64,000 bases of DNA from Marivivens donghaensis (GCF_011806565.1 NZ_JAATOP010000013.1:1-64000); one strand, 5' to 3'. Shown: positions 9,945 to 19,193, numbered from the stretch's first letter. The notes: a model not told the origin generated them from the letters alone. Made by a program: numbers and translations.

Positions 9945-10604
9945 ATGCTGGAATTCGACAACGTCTCCAAGTCCTTCTGGACTGGGCAACAGCGCAAGGT
10001 GATTCTCGACCGCACGTCGTTTCGCGTCGAACTCGGGAATAGCCTCGGTATTCTTGCGCCTAACGGCACCGGCAAAACCACTCTGATCAATATGATGTCC
10101 GGCCTCGAAAAACCGGACGAAGGCGAAATCCACCGTAAATGCCGGATTTCATTCCCGCTCGGCTTCATGGGCGGCTTGGTCAACAAACACACGGCCAAGG
10201 AAAACACCCGCTATATCGCCCGCATCTACGGTCTGGACCCCGATTATATCGAGGCGTTCTGCCGGTGGCTCTGCGATATCAAGGAATACTTCGACATGCC
10301 TGTGGGCGTTTACAGCCAAGGTATGCGCGCGCGTCTGTCCTTTGCCCTGATGCTGGCACTGGATTTCGACATTTACCTGATCGACGAAGGGATGCCCCAG
10401 ACCACCGACGTGGAATTCAACCGCAAAGCAGGCGGGCTTTTGCGTGAACGGCTCGAAACGACTACAGTCGTGATCGTGTCGCACCAAGCCGAAACGCTCG
10501 AGCGGTTTGCAAAATCCGCTGCGGTGATGATGGACGGGCAACTTCATATGTTCGACACTTTGGAAGAGGCGAAGCAGCTTTATGACTACCAAACTAAAGG
10601 CTAG
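9945..10604 (+). CDS. Capsular polysaccharide export ATPase (KpsT/CtrD-like)
   Basis: ATP-binding subunit of an ABC-2 polysaccharide exporter. The ATG at 9945 gives the usual KpsT N-terminus (LEFDNVSKSF); an upstream ATG at 9912 would add 11 atypical residues. Walker A is APNGTGKTT (38-46), with Ala for the first Gly. The signature is YSQGMRARLS (123-132), Walker B ends LIDE (145-148), and the segment after it, GMPQTTD, differs from the usual family sequence. The H-loop is VSHQ. It overlaps the next gene by 23 bp. No KpsM permease is adjacent, so the partner must be elsewhere or missing. Confidence 0.85.
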   Translation: MLEFDNVSKSFWTGQQRKVILDRTSFRVELGNSLGILAPNGTGKTTLINMMSGLEKPDEGEIHRKCRISFPLGFMGGLVNKHTAKENTRYIARIYGLDPDYIEAFCRWLCDIKEYFDMPVGVYSQGMRARLSFALMLALDFDIYLIDEGMPQTTDVEFNRKAGGLLRERLETTTVVIVSHQAETLERFAKSAAVMMDGQLHMFDTLEEAKQLYDYQTKG

Positions 10605-12207
10605 AAAGTTTCGCATCCGCAGCGGTGAAACGCTGGGCGGCGCCCGCGCTGCTGCTGTCGATCCCGAAATCGACATCGACGCCGATCCCTCTTCCATCAA
10701 ACCCGAAACACCCGGCATCGGGACGGACCAGCAGGCCAGCACCGGCTCTGACAGTGATATGGACGCGATCCGCCGCGAGGGCCTGACCGGTCGTCAACTT
10801 CGCATGGCGCGCCGCATTGCGCAGAAACACGGGCTGGCTGTGACCTCCGATTTCGACGCCGTGCGCCAGCTTCGTGCGCGCGGTATCGACCCGTTCGAAC
10901 GCTCCAGCATCCTCGAACTGGTGTCGAGCAGCAACGCGCAGAGCAACCTGCCTGCCACCAGCCCCGAGCCGAGCCAGCAATTGCCGCAGACCGTCCAGCA
11001 GCAAAGCCGCGAGGTCGCCCGCCCCGACACCACCGGCGGCCCGCTGTCGGCAGAGCGCCGCGCCAGTGAAATCCAGAAGATCCAGCAGGACATCGTGCGC
11101 CGCCGTCGTCGCAAGCTGATGTCGCTATTCGCACGCCTCAGTGTTTTCGTCCTGCTGCCGACGTTTGTGATGGGCGTCTACTACTTCGTTTACGCGACCC
11201 CGATGTACGCGACAAAATCCGAATTCGTGATCCAGCAGGCCCAGTCGCAGAGCGGCGCTTCGGGCATTGCGGGCCTGTTCCAAGGCACGTCTTTGGCGAC
11301 CCAAGCGGACGCGGTCGCCGTGCAGTCCTACCTCACGTCCCGCTCCGCCATGGTGCGTCTGGACGAGGAAGAGGGCTTCAAGGAACACTTTGGCCAAGCG
11401 TGGATCGACCCGATCCAGCGCCTGCCGGAGGATGCGTCCAACGAAACCGCCTACAAGGTCTACGAAAACCACGTCAAAATCGGCTATGACCCGACCGAAG
11501 GCATCCTGCGGATGGAAGTCATCGCCGCCGATCCGGAGACCAGCCAGCGGTTCTCCGAAGCGCTGATTTCCTACGCCGAAGAGCAGGTCGACCAGCTGAC
11601 CCAGCGTATGCGCGAAGACCAGATGCGCGGCGCCGACCAAAGCTATGAGAAAGCCGAAGCGCGCCGCGCCGAAGCGCTGGCCCGTCTGCTGCAAATCCAA
11701 ACCGAGCTTCAGGTTCTCAGCCCCGATAGCGAAGCGCAGCTCGTGCTGACCCAGATCAGCCAGCTTGAGACTCGCCGTCAGGACAAGATCCTCGAACTGT
11801 CGTCCCTGCAAAGTGTCGCGCGCCCGAATGAAGCGCGCGTCAACGCCGTACAGAACGAAATCGCGAGCCTCCAGAACTCCATCACCTCGCTGCGGTCCGA
11901 ACTGACCGAGCAGGCCGATACGGGTGTGTCCCTCGCATCCAAGACTACCGAGCTGCGTACCGCCGAAGAGGACTACCAGTTCCAAGTCGGCCTTGTTCAG
12001 CAGGCGCTCACCATGATGGAAACCGCCCGTCTCGAGGCGAACCGTCAGGTGCGTTACCTATCGCTTGGCGTTGAGCCCATTGCGCCGGACGATCCGACCT
12101 ACCCGCGCGCGTTCGAAAACACGCTCGTATCGCTGCTGATCTTTGCAGGCATCTACCTGATGCTTTCGTTGACGGTTTCGATCCTGCGCGAACAAGTCAC
12201 GTCGTAA
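10582..12207 (+). CDS. Capsule polysaccharide export inner-membrane protein (KpsE/Wzz-like)
   Basis: Polysaccharide co-polymerase type protein bridging the inner-membrane ABC exporter and the outer-membrane channel. Of 541 residues, the first 175 or so form a cytoplasmic extension with a conserved RRIAQKHGL-type helix near 78-86. A membrane segment follows at about 183-204, then a periplasmic region with a long coiled coil (about 340-470) and a second membrane segment near 508-530. It overlaps the ATPase gene, so the two are translated together. The matching outer-membrane lipoprotein may be the Wza-like gene at 48920-50038. Confidence 0.85.
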   Translation: MTTKLKARKFRIRSGETLGGARAAAVDPEIDIDADPSSIKPETPGIGTDQQASTGSDSDMDAIRREGLTGRQLRMARRIAQKHGLAVTSDFDAVRQLRARGIDPFERSSILELVSSSNAQSNLPATSPEPSQQLPQTVQQQSREVARPDTTGGPLSAERRASEIQKIQQDIVRRRRRKLMSLFARLSVFVLLPTFVMGVYYFVYATPMYATKSEFVIQQAQSQSGASGIAGLFQGTSLATQADAVAVQSYLTSRSAMVRLDEEEGFKEHFGQAWIDPIQRLPEDASNETAYKVYENHVKIGYDPTEGILRMEVIAADPETSQRFSEALISYAEEQVDQLTQRMREDQMRGADQSYEKAEARRAEALARLLQIQTELQVLSPDSEAQLVLTQISQLETRRQDKILELSSLQSVARPNEARVNAVQNEIASLQNSITSLRSELTEQADTGVSLASKTTELRTAEEDYQFQVGLVQQALTMMETARLEANRQVRYLSLGVEPIAPDDPTYPRAFENTLVSLLIFAGIYLMLSLTVSILREQVTS

Positions 12208-12266
12208 GGCTACCCCTTTAGCTGGGCCGCGCTATGGTTAATCCCGTATTCAACGGGGTTATCTCT

Positions 12267-13541
12267 ATGCGTGTCGTCCTTCTCGTCCTGTCTCTGCTGC
12301 TTGCTCCGGTCATCGCCACGGCGCAGGAAACCACAATCGAGACGACGGCAACCGCCAGCGACGACGCCGCCATCGCCAACCGTATCCGCGATATCATCGC
12401 AGAGCTTGGCGGCTACGAAGACGTCACGGTTCAGGTCGCAGACGGTATCGTCACGCTTCGTGGCGAGACCACGTCCTCCACACAGATTGCCGACCTCAGC
12501 AGCCTGTCGAACCGCGTGCAGGGCGTTGTCGCGGTGAAAAACGAGGTGCTCGAGACCACCGACCTCTCGCGGCGCATCAACCCTGCCTACGAGCGCTTGA
12601 AGACCCGCCTCACCCAGATCATCGCAATCCTGCCCTTGGCGCTGATCGCACTGGTGCTGTTCGGGGTCATCGCGCTCATTGGCTATGTAGTCGCCTACCG
12701 CACGCGGATATTCGACCGGCTTGCCCCGAACCTCTTCATCGCCGACCTCTACCGTCAGGTGGTTTTCCTGCTGTTTCTGCTCGGCGCGATGGTCATTTCG
12801 CTCGACCTGATGAACGCGACCGCGCTGCTATCCACGATCCTCGGCGCCGCAGGCATCATCGGCCTCGCGCTTGGTTTCGCGGTCAAGGACACGGTGGAGA
12901 ACTACATCGCCTCCGTTCTCCTTTCGATCCGCCAACCGTTCCGCCCGAACGATACGGTCGAAATCAACGGTGACGAGGGCAAGGTCATCCGTCTTACCAG
13001 CCGCGCGACGATTCTGCTGTCCTATGACGGCAACCACATTCGCATCCCGAACGCGACGGTCTTTAAAAGCCGCATCGTGAATTATTCGGATAATCCCGCC
13101 CGCCGCTTCATGTTCTGCCTGCCTGTGGACCTCAGCGCGAATTTGACCATCGCACAGCAGGTCGCCACGGATGTCCTCGAAGGGCTGGCGTTCACGCTCA
13201 AGGACCCCGCCGTACAGGTCTGGATCGACAAGACCACGCCCACCAGCGTGGAGCTTGTCTGCACCGGCTGGATCGATCAGACGATCACTTCGCTGCCCCT
13301 CGCCCGCAGTGAGGCTCTGCGACTGGTCAAGAAAGCATTCGAGGAGCGCGAGCTTGATCGCCAGCCGATCGTCCAGCGCGTCCTCATCGAAGACGGCGAT
13401 GCGCCGGACCTCGTTGAAAACACGACGGAAGACCTTCCGGTAGATACATCGTCCGAGAATTCGCTCGACCGCATCGTCGAGGCCGACCGCACTGAAAACG
13501 CCTCCGCCGATCTTTTGTCGAGCAAAGCGCCAAAAGAGTGA
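12267..13541 (+). CDS. BON domain-containing mechanosensitive channel (MscS family)
   Basis: Small-conductance mechanosensitive channel protecting against hypo-osmotic shock. The ATG at 12267 gives a clean signal peptide (cleavage near TAQ-ETT, residue 20). A periplasmic BON domain lies at about 35-97 (DVTVQVADGIVTLRGE), then membrane helices at about 118-142 and 163-182, and the pore helix with GLALGFAVKDTVENY (about 199-213). The MscS beta-domain follows (PFRPNDTVEI to IPNATVF). The acidic tail of about 40 residues is probably disordered. An in-frame ATG 33 bp upstream would place charged residues before the signal peptide. Confidence 0.9.
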   Translation: MRVVLLVLSLLLAPVIATAQETTIETTATASDDAAIANRIRDIIAELGGYEDVTVQVADGIVTLRGETTSSTQIADLSSLSNRVQGVVAVKNEVLETTDLSRRINPAYERLKTRLTQIIAILPLALIALVLFGVIALIGYVVAYRTRIFDRLAPNLFIADLYRQVVFLLFLLGAMVISLDLMNATALLSTILGAAGIIGLALGFAVKDTVENYIASVLLSIRQPFRPNDTVEINGDEGKVIRLTSRATILLSYDGNHIRIPNATVFKSRIVNYSDNPARRFMFCLPVDLSANLTIAQQVATDVLEGLAFTLKDPAVQVWIDKTTPTSVELVCTGWIDQTITSLPLARSEALRLVKKAFEERELDRQPIVQRVLIEDGDAPDLVENTTEDLPVDTSSENSLDRIVEADRTENASADLLSSKAPKE

Positions 13542-13601
13542 TTTTTTTTCGAAACGCCCCTTGCGCTCCCCGACAGCTAATTGTAAATCCGCCCTCGCTG
13601 C

Positions 13602-13676
13602 TGGGGTGTAGCCAAGTGGTAAGGCACCGGTTTTTGGTACCGCGCACCGTAGGTTCGAATCCTACCACCCCAGCCA
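13602..13676 (+). tRNA. tRNA-Gln (anticodon TTG)
   Basis: The acceptor stem TGGGGTG (13602-13608) pairs with CACCCCA (13666-13672), followed by G and an encoded CCA. The T-arm GTAGG-TTCGAAT-CCTAC and the D-loop AGTGGTAAG are intact. The anticodon loop TTTTGGT places TTG at 13634-13636. The outermost anticodon-stem pair is a C-C mismatch. The single encoded glutamine tRNA would read CAA and, by wobble, CAG. Confidence 0.97.
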
Positions 13677-13747
13677 GTAATTCCCGACATCGGAATGCAG
13701 ACACTTTTCGCTAGACATAGCGAAAGTTACTGGCGTTTGCGCCAGCC

Positions 13748-14653
13748 CTAGAGGGCCCGCTGTTTCTTCGAATAATAGGTCCACGCCACAAAGCGGCTGG
13801 TTTTCTGGCCCTGCGCCATTTCGACGGTCTTTGTCTCGGCAACGCCGGCTTTGCTCAGCAACCTGTCGATGGTCCGCAGATTTTCCTTCTTCGACACCAA
13901 CGTCGTGAACCACAGGCATTGCTCCGCGAATTCGACGCTCTGTTCGACCATGCGGCCGATGAAACCGATCTCGCCGCCGGGACACCACAGCTCGGCATTC
14001 TGGCCGCCGAAGTTCAGCTTGGTGGACGGCTCCTTGCCGAGGTTGCGCCACTTACGCTCGGTCCCCCTGCCCGCTTGTTCAAGCGAGGAGTGGAAGGGCG
14101 GGTTGCACATCGTCAGATGGAAAATGTCGCGCGGATGAATGACCCCGCGAAAGATGTTCTTCGGGTTCTTCTGATGCCGCAGACTGATGTTCAGGCCGTT
14201 CCGTTCATTGATCTGGCGCGCGGCTTTGATTGACACCTGATCGATGTCGACGCCTGTGAAATCCCATCCGTATTCGTGCTGGCCGATCAGCGGATAGACA
14301 AGGCTCGCGCCCGTCCCGATGTCGAGGACCTTGATGTCATCGCCGCCTGGGATGTCCCCTCCATTATCCTCCGCGAGAAGGTCGGCGAGCGAATGGATAT
14401 AGTCCACACGGCCCGGGATCGGCGGGCAAAGATAGGTGTCAGGGAACTCCCAGAACTTCACGTCATATTGCGCCGAGAGTAGCGCGCGGTTCAGCATCCG
14501 CACGGCCTCGGCATTCGCAAAATCAATGGTCATGCCGCCCCGCGGATTGCGGGTCACAAATGGCTCAAGCTCCGGCGTCGCCTCCAACAGGCGCACAAAG
14601 TCATACCCGTCCCGATGTTGGTTGCGGGGATGCAGCATGGGCTTGGTCGCCAT
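13748..14653 (-). CDS. rlmF: 23S rRNA (adenine(1618)-N6)-methyltransferase RlmF
   Basis: S-adenosylmethionine-dependent methyltransferase modifying A1618 of 23S rRNA. The N-terminus (HPRNQHRDGYDF) is characteristic of the family. The SAM-binding motif is LDIGTGASLVYPL near residue 110, and the catalytic N6-adenine motif is NPPF in TMCNPPFHSS near residue 183. At 301 residues it is normal length. It converges on the tRNA-Gln gene and is divergent from the BKACE gene. Confidence 0.93.
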   Translation of the reverse strand: MATKPMLHPRNQHRDGYDFVRLLEATPELEPFVTRNPRGGMTIDFANAEAVRMLNRALLSAQYDVKFWEFPDTYLCPPIPGRVDYIHSLADLLAEDNGGDIPGGDDIKVLDIGTGASLVYPLIGQHEYGWDFTGVDIDQVSIKAARQINERNGLNISLRHQKNPKNIFRGVIHPRDIFHLTMCNPPFHSSLEQAGRGTERKWRNLGKEPSTKLNFGGQNAELWCPGGEIGFIGRMVEQSVEFAEQCLWFTTLVSKKENLRTIDRLLSKAGVAETKTVEMAQGQKTSRFVAWTYYSKKQRAL

Positions 14654-14710
14654 AGAAAACCTTCGTGTATTCCGCTGAGGGGCTTGATTGATAGTTGCCG
14701 ACCTTAGTGG

Positions 14711-14762
14711 GTTCGGAATGCATTAGAAACACCTGCCGTTTCACTTGTCGCTGGTTCCGAAC
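14711..14762. promoter_or_regulatory. Widely spaced inverted repeat in the rlmF/BKACE divergent gap
   Basis: GTTCGGAA (14711-14718) and TTCCGAAC (14755-14762) are exact inverted copies separated by 36 bp, 45 bp before the BKACE start. Two half-sites of a dimeric regulator are possible. Chance occurrence cannot be excluded. Confidence 0.25.
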
Positions 14763-14806
14763 TACGGCACGTTCAAGCAAACGTAGCCGCTGGGAGGGGC
14801 GCCCGA

Positions 14807-15631
14807 ATGACGAAACCCTGTATCATTTGTTGTGCCATTACAGGCAGCCTGCCGACCAAGGCGAACAATCCCGCCGTGCCGATCACCGTCGAAGAACAGA
14901 TCGAAAGCACGCACGAGGCTTTTGAGGCTGGAGCGACGATCGTTCACGCTCACGTCCGCAACGACGACCAGACGCCCTCTTCCGATCCGGAAAAGTTTGC
15001 GCGTCTGCAAGAGGGGCTGCTGAAGCACTGCCCCGGTATGATCATCCAGTTTTCGACCGGCGGGCGCTCTGGTGCAGGGACAACGCGCGGCGCGATGCTG
15101 CCGCTCAAGCCTGACATGGCGTCATTATCCGTGGGTTCGAACAACTTCCCGACCCGAGTTTATGAAAACCCACCGGATCTGGTGGACTGGCTCGCGTCAG
15201 AGATGATGACCTACGGCATCAAGCCCGAGATTGAGGCCTTCGACCTCAGCCACATCATCAAAGCCAAGGATATGATGGACAAAGGTCAGCTAAAGGCGCC
15301 GCCCTACGTCCAGTTCGTCATGGGAGTGAAGAACGCGATGCCTGCCGATCGGGACGTGTTCGATTACTACATCCACACCGTCAAACGCCTGTTTGGCGAC
15401 GATGCGCCGTGGTGCGCCGCCGGTATCGGGGCTCAGCAAATCGTCATCAACGAATGGGCCGTGTCATCGGGCGGTCACGCGCGGACAGGGTTGGAGGACA
15501 ACGTGCGGATCGACAAGAACACGCTCGCTGCCTCGAATGCGGCGCTGGTGAAACGTGTGGTCGATCTGTGCGACAAATACGAGCGTCCCGTCGCGACGGC
15601 CGCGCAGGCGCGCGAAATCCTCGGCCTTTGA
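14807..15631 (+). CDS. BKACE family enzyme (3-keto-5-aminohexanoate cleavage protein-like)
   Basis: Zinc-dependent beta-keto acid cleavage enzyme that condenses a beta-keto acid with acetyl-CoA. The family prototype is Kce of lysine fermentation, but most members act on other keto acids, so the substrate here is unknown. The product has 274 residues. The N-terminal CCAITGS segment is followed by the zinc-ligand motif IVHAHVR (about 45-51), then QFSTGGRSG (about 77-85) and a C-terminal GGHARTGLEDN motif. GGGAGGGG precedes the ATG. It stops exactly where the convergent flavoprotein gene stops. Confidence 0.88.
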   Translation: MTKPCIICCAITGSLPTKANNPAVPITVEEQIESTHEAFEAGATIVHAHVRNDDQTPSSDPEKFARLQEGLLKHCPGMIIQFSTGGRSGAGTTRGAMLPLKPDMASLSVGSNNFPTRVYENPPDLVDWLASEMMTYGIKPEIEAFDLSHIIKAKDMMDKGQLKAPPYVQFVMGVKNAMPADRDVFDYYIHTVKRLFGDDAPWCAAGIGAQQIVINEWAVSSGGHARTGLEDNVRIDKNTLAASNAALVKRVVDLCDKYERPVATAAQAREILGL

Positions 15632-17230
15632 TCAGGCGATAACGTGGTCGTGCTCTAGAATACCGCTGGAGACCCATTTCCCGAATTGCGCGCTGGCTGT
15701 CAGCCCTTGGCAGAACGGAAAACGCCCGAGCAGATACGGCGCGGCGGGAAGATAAAGCCGCCCGCGCCATTGGTCCGTGTCGACCGTAAGCTGATCTGTC
15801 ACTGGGACTTCCCCGTCAGGCAGGCTCGTTGCGAGACTGGCGAATGACAGATCGCACGCGCCGAGCGATTTCTGACCGCGCGCATCGATGATCACCTTGA
15901 ACTCGCGAACCTCGCCTTCGGTGGTGGTCACGCGGCTGGCGTTGCCTGTGTTTCTGATCGCGTAGTCGTTGCCGAGGCGCATGATCGTCAGCTTTCCGGC
16001 GTCGTGCAAAGCCAACATTCGGCGGATCGACGTGGGCGGTACGGCGGCGTAGTTGTCGATGAAGACACGCGCTAGCGGCTTGAAACGTGCTTGATCGGTA
16101 GCGGTCAGGTGGCCCGCGATCTCCTCGAATTTCTCATGCATATCCAGGATCGCGCAGCGCCAAGGGACGGCGTGCTGCTTGGCCGCATTTTCGTCGACCT
16201 CGGCAAGGTTGTCTCGCGCCCAGTCGAAGGGGCCGGTTGCCAGACGTGGCTTGAAGTAAGCACCCGCAAAATCTTCGGGAGAGGCCGAGGCGAGGCCCAT
16301 GCGGTCGAAATACTCCCGATCTTCCAGCTTCATTTCTTGGGTAAAGAGGGCCCACATCCGATCAAGCAAGCCGTCACGCCCCTCGGCCAATGCGTTCTCG
16401 ACCGCTTCATCGGTCATGACCCGTAGCGGCTTTGGCGGATAGTCGAACCAGAAGTCGGCTTCGGGAAGGATGCCCTGTCGCGACATCATCGTGATGTGCA
16501 GACCACCTGTGCGGCTGTTCGGAACGTAAGTCAGGTCGTCACCGTCCTCGGCAAAGTGGCCGTGCTGGCACGCCACGGCGAGGACCGCATCCATACCGCT
16601 AAGCGATGTGCCGATGATCCCGACGTCGATGGCCGGAACCTCTTCGTGTGCCAGACGGTCCCAAGGCGAACGGAACCGGCCTGTGCCCTCTTGATCGCTG
16701 GGCCAGACGTGGCCGGTCGCGAGGACAACGTGTGTAAAGAACTGATCGGGCACGCCGCTTTCGGCATCGAACACGAGGCGGATCTGGCTGCCTTCGGACA
16801 CGACATCCTCGACCGCGACGTTTTCATGGATCGCCACCCGATGCCCTTTTTCGCGGGCCGCGTAGATCAGCGCATAAAGCTCGTCGCTGTACCATGACCC
16901 CAGCAGGATACGCGGCAGGAACATACGGTCGTGTAGTTCGTCGTGCGTGACACCATAGACTTGCAGCATCTCAGCAGACCGGCTTTGGAGCCATTCGAGA
17001 TAGGTCTGCGTCAGCGGGGGGATCTCAATGCTGCCAATGTTGGCCAGCATCAACGCCTGCGCCGCATTCGGGCTGTAGGGCATGCCGAAACCGGCAAGCG
17101 ACTGGGCCTCGAAAATCGTGATCATCTGCTTGACCGGCGATTTGATCAGCTCGGCAAGCGTATAGAGCGCCGTCGGGCCGGAGCCGACAATCGCGATATT
17201 CTTGGTCAGTGACGCAGAGGAGACGTTCAT
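15632..17230 (-). CDS. FAD/NAD(P)-binding protein
   Basis: Flavoprotein of 532 residues. The dinucleotide-binding motif GSGPTALYTLAEL begins near residue 17, and a second Rossmann-like region GIIGTSLSGMDAVLA near 204 probably binds NAD(P). It resembles the NAD_binding_9 group of uncharacterised flavoproteins, which often accompany siderophore or amino-acid hydroxylation genes. No substrate can be given. It follows the EamA transporter gene on the same strand with a 59-bp gap. The ribosome site is weak, and the ATG at 17230 is the first in frame. Confidence 0.7.
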   Translation of the reverse strand: MNVSSASLTKNIAIVGSGPTALYTLAELIKSPVKQMITIFEAQSLAGFGMPYSPNAAQALMLANIGSIEIPPLTQTYLEWLQSRSAEMLQVYGVTHDELHDRMFLPRILLGSWYSDELYALIYAAREKGHRVAIHENVAVEDVVSEGSQIRLVFDAESGVPDQFFTHVVLATGHVWPSDQEGTGRFRSPWDRLAHEEVPAIDVGIIGTSLSGMDAVLAVACQHGHFAEDGDDLTYVPNSRTGGLHITMMSRQGILPEADFWFDYPPKPLRVMTDEAVENALAEGRDGLLDRMWALFTQEMKLEDREYFDRMGLASASPEDFAGAYFKPRLATGPFDWARDNLAEVDENAAKQHAVPWRCAILDMHEKFEEIAGHLTATDQARFKPLARVFIDNYAAVPPTSIRRMLALHDAGKLTIMRLGNDYAIRNTGNASRVTTTEGEVREFKVIIDARGQKSLGACDLSFASLATSLPDGEVPVTDQLTVDTDQWRGRLYLPAAPYLLGRFPFCQGLTASAQFGKWVSSGILEHDHVIA

Positions 17231-17289
17231 GATGTGTCCATGGAGGAGTTACATCAATAAACGCTGCATGGCGGCGAACGTTCCTGCGA

Positions 17290-18225
17290 TCAGCGGTCCT
17301 GACGCACCTTGATGGCTTTGGCAGGCTGGTTGGCGCGTCTTTCGCGGTGGAAAATATAGAGGCCCGACGACAGGACCACCGCCGTACCAAGCACAGTCAG
17401 CCCATCGGGGACATCACCGAACACGAGGAACCCGATGGCCGTCGCGCCTAGGATTTCGAGGTATTGGAACGGTGCCAGCACGCTCGCCTCGGCCTGACTG
17501 AAGGCATAGGCGATCAGCGGGAACGTGGCGGCGGCGAGGATGCCCGAGAGGACGAGGCTCGCCGACAGGCCGACAGTCATCGTGTCGCGCAACGCACCGA
17601 GGTCGGATGTGAACATCATGACGGCCACTAAAGTCAGGCAAGTGAACGTGGTCGAGCCGAGCTGGAACGTCAGAGCGGAGCAATTGCGCGTGCCTTTGCG
17701 TGTGATGATCATGTTCAACGCGTAGGCCGCCGCGGATACGAGCGGGAGCAGAACCGTAGGTCCGAAGACAGAGAAATTCGGGCGCAGAATAATCAGCACG
17801 CCGATCAGACCGACCACAATAGCAGCGTAGCGATGCGGACCAGGCTTTTCACCCAGCATCAAACCCGCCAGTAGCGTGAGCAGCAGCGGCTCGACAAAGA
17901 AGATCGCGATGGCCGTGGGGAGCGGAATGGTCTTCAGCGCAGTAATCAGGCTAAGGCTGACAATCGCCACGCAGATGCCCGACGCCGCAGAGGCTTTGGT
18001 GAACGGATTGCCGCGTGTCGATTTATTCATCGCGGCGAACGCGATCCACAGAAGGCCCGCTTGGATCACAGACCTGATCGCCGCGATCTGCGACGGCTCG
18101 ATATAAGCCGTCAGCGTCTTCGTCACCGAGTCGCCGATGGGCAGCAGAACCATCGCGAAAGACATCGCGGCCATGCCTATGAATGTTGACGAATTGCGGC
18201 TGGTCGGCTCGGCCATTGCGGACAT
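17290..18225 (-). CDS. EamA/DMT family transporter
   Basis: Ten-helix drug/metabolite transporter-superfamily permease of 311 residues, with two EamA repeats (about 14-145 and 160-290). The ATG at 18225 is preceded by TGGAG at good spacing; the longer open frame to 18534 runs through the iolB terminator and into iolB and is rejected. A basic C-terminal tail (HRERRANQPAK) is cytoplasmic. Such carriers export amino acids or metabolites; the substrate is unknown. A strong terminator just upstream separates it from the iol operon. Confidence 0.85.
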   Translation of the reverse strand: MSAMAEPTSRNSSTFIGMAAMSFAMVLLPIGDSVTKTLTAYIEPSQIAAIRSVIQAGLLWIAFAAMNKSTRGNPFTKASAASGICVAIVSLSLITALKTIPLPTAIAIFFVEPLLLTLLAGLMLGEKPGPHRYAAIVVGLIGVLIILRPNFSVFGPTVLLPLVSAAAYALNMIITRKGTRNCSALTFQLGSTTFTCLTLVAVMMFTSDLGALRDTMTVGLSASLVLSGILAAATFPLIAYAFSQAEASVLAPFQYLEILGATAIGFLVFGDVPDGLTVLGTAVVLSSGLYIFHRERRANQPAKAIKVRQDR

Positions 18226-18360
18226 AGCTTGCTCCACGATGCAACGTCGCTGCATCTCGCGGTCCGGGCGTACAGGACGAATGGTGGGGATAACGGAACG
18301 ACGCCATCGCCCGCCCCTACTTGCTAGGTGGCGAGGCCGCAGCCTGTCAAGCGTCGGCCC

Positions 18361-18390
18361 AAAAACAAAACGGCGGAGAAAACTCCGCCG
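18361..18390 (-). terminator. Rho-independent terminator of the iolC-iolD-iolB operon
   Basis: On the minus strand CGGCGGAG pairs with CTCCGCCG (plus coordinates 18371-18378 and 18383-18390) around TTTT, followed by TTTTGTTTTT (18361-18370). It lies 7 bp after the iolB stop. Confidence 0.93.
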
Positions 18391-18397
18391 CTCGATC

Positions 18398-19192
18398 TTA
18401 GAACATGTGCTCGACTTCAGGAGCCGGAACGAAGCGCCAGTTCCGGCGCGGGCCTGCCATGACGTTGAGGTAGTACATCTCGAACCCGTGAGGCGCACCG
18501 CAGGGGTGGTGACCGCGCGGGACGCAGACCACATCGCCGTCGTAAACAGCCATGGTCTCGTTGAGGCTCAGGTCGTCGGTGTAAACGCGCTGGATGCCCC
18601 AACCACCTTCGGCGTTGATGCGGTGGTAGTAGGTTTCCTCGAGGTAGGTGATCCGCGGGAAGTCGTCTTCGTCGTGACGGTGCGACGGGAACGACGACCA
18701 GTGACCGGCAGGAGTGAAAACCTCGGTGACTAGCAGGCTGTCGCAGTAGTCTTCGGCTTCCATCGCGATGTTGTTGATGTAACGGGTGTTCACGCCTTCA
18801 CCGCGCTGGGTCAGTTCGATGCCCTCAGGGCCGATCTTGCGCGCCTCGTGGCCGCCCTTCCCCGGAGCCTGACAGACCGCGATGGTGCAATCGGTGGTTG
18901 CGGTCGCTTCCCAGTCCTTGCCGTTCGGAACGTAAAGGCAGTGCGGCGGCGTCTTTTCAAAGACATTCATCCGCTCGCCCAGTTCGCCCCACTCCTTGCC
19001 GGCGGCGTTGATGGTCGCTTTACCTTCGACCATCACCAGTATCACCTCGCAGTCTCCCGTCGCTTCACCAACGGTTTCGCCGGCGCGGATGCGGTAGAGA
19101 GAGAAACCCACATAGCGCCATCCGGCAGACTGCGGGGTGATTTCGTGCACCTTGCCGTGGGTGCCAAACGGTTTCTTCAGAAGGTCAGCCAT
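18398..19192 (-). CDS. iolB: 5-deoxy-glucuronate isomerase IolB
   Basis: Cupin-fold enzyme converting 5-deoxy-D-glucuronate to 2-deoxy-5-keto-D-gluconate in myo-inositol catabolism. The 264-residue length is standard. Family motifs include SHRHDEDDFPRITYLEE (about 168-185, metal-binding His and Glu) and CVPRGHHPCGAPHGFEMYYL near 222-241. The start lies 1 bp downstream of the iolD stop (plus-strand coordinates), so the two are tightly coupled. A terminator follows immediately. Confidence 0.95.
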   Translation of the reverse strand: MADLLKKPFGTHGKVHEITPQSAGWRYVGFSLYRIRAGETVGEATGDCEVILVMVEGKATINAAGKEWGELGERMNVFEKTPPHCLYVPNGKDWEATATTDCTIAVCQAPGKGGHEARKIGPEGIELTQRGEGVNTRYINNIAMEAEDYCDSLLVTEVFTPAGHWSSFPSHRHDEDDFPRITYLEETYYHRINAEGGWGIQRVYTDDLSLNETMAVYDGDVVCVPRGHHPCGAPHGFEMYYLNVMAGPRRNWRFVPAPEVEHMF

Positions 19193-19193
19193 A

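Noticed and set aside
17290-18534. Longer EamA reading frame beginning inside iolB
   Set aside because: The extra 103 residues cross the iolB terminator and have no membrane or family character. The ATG at 18225 has a good ribosome site.
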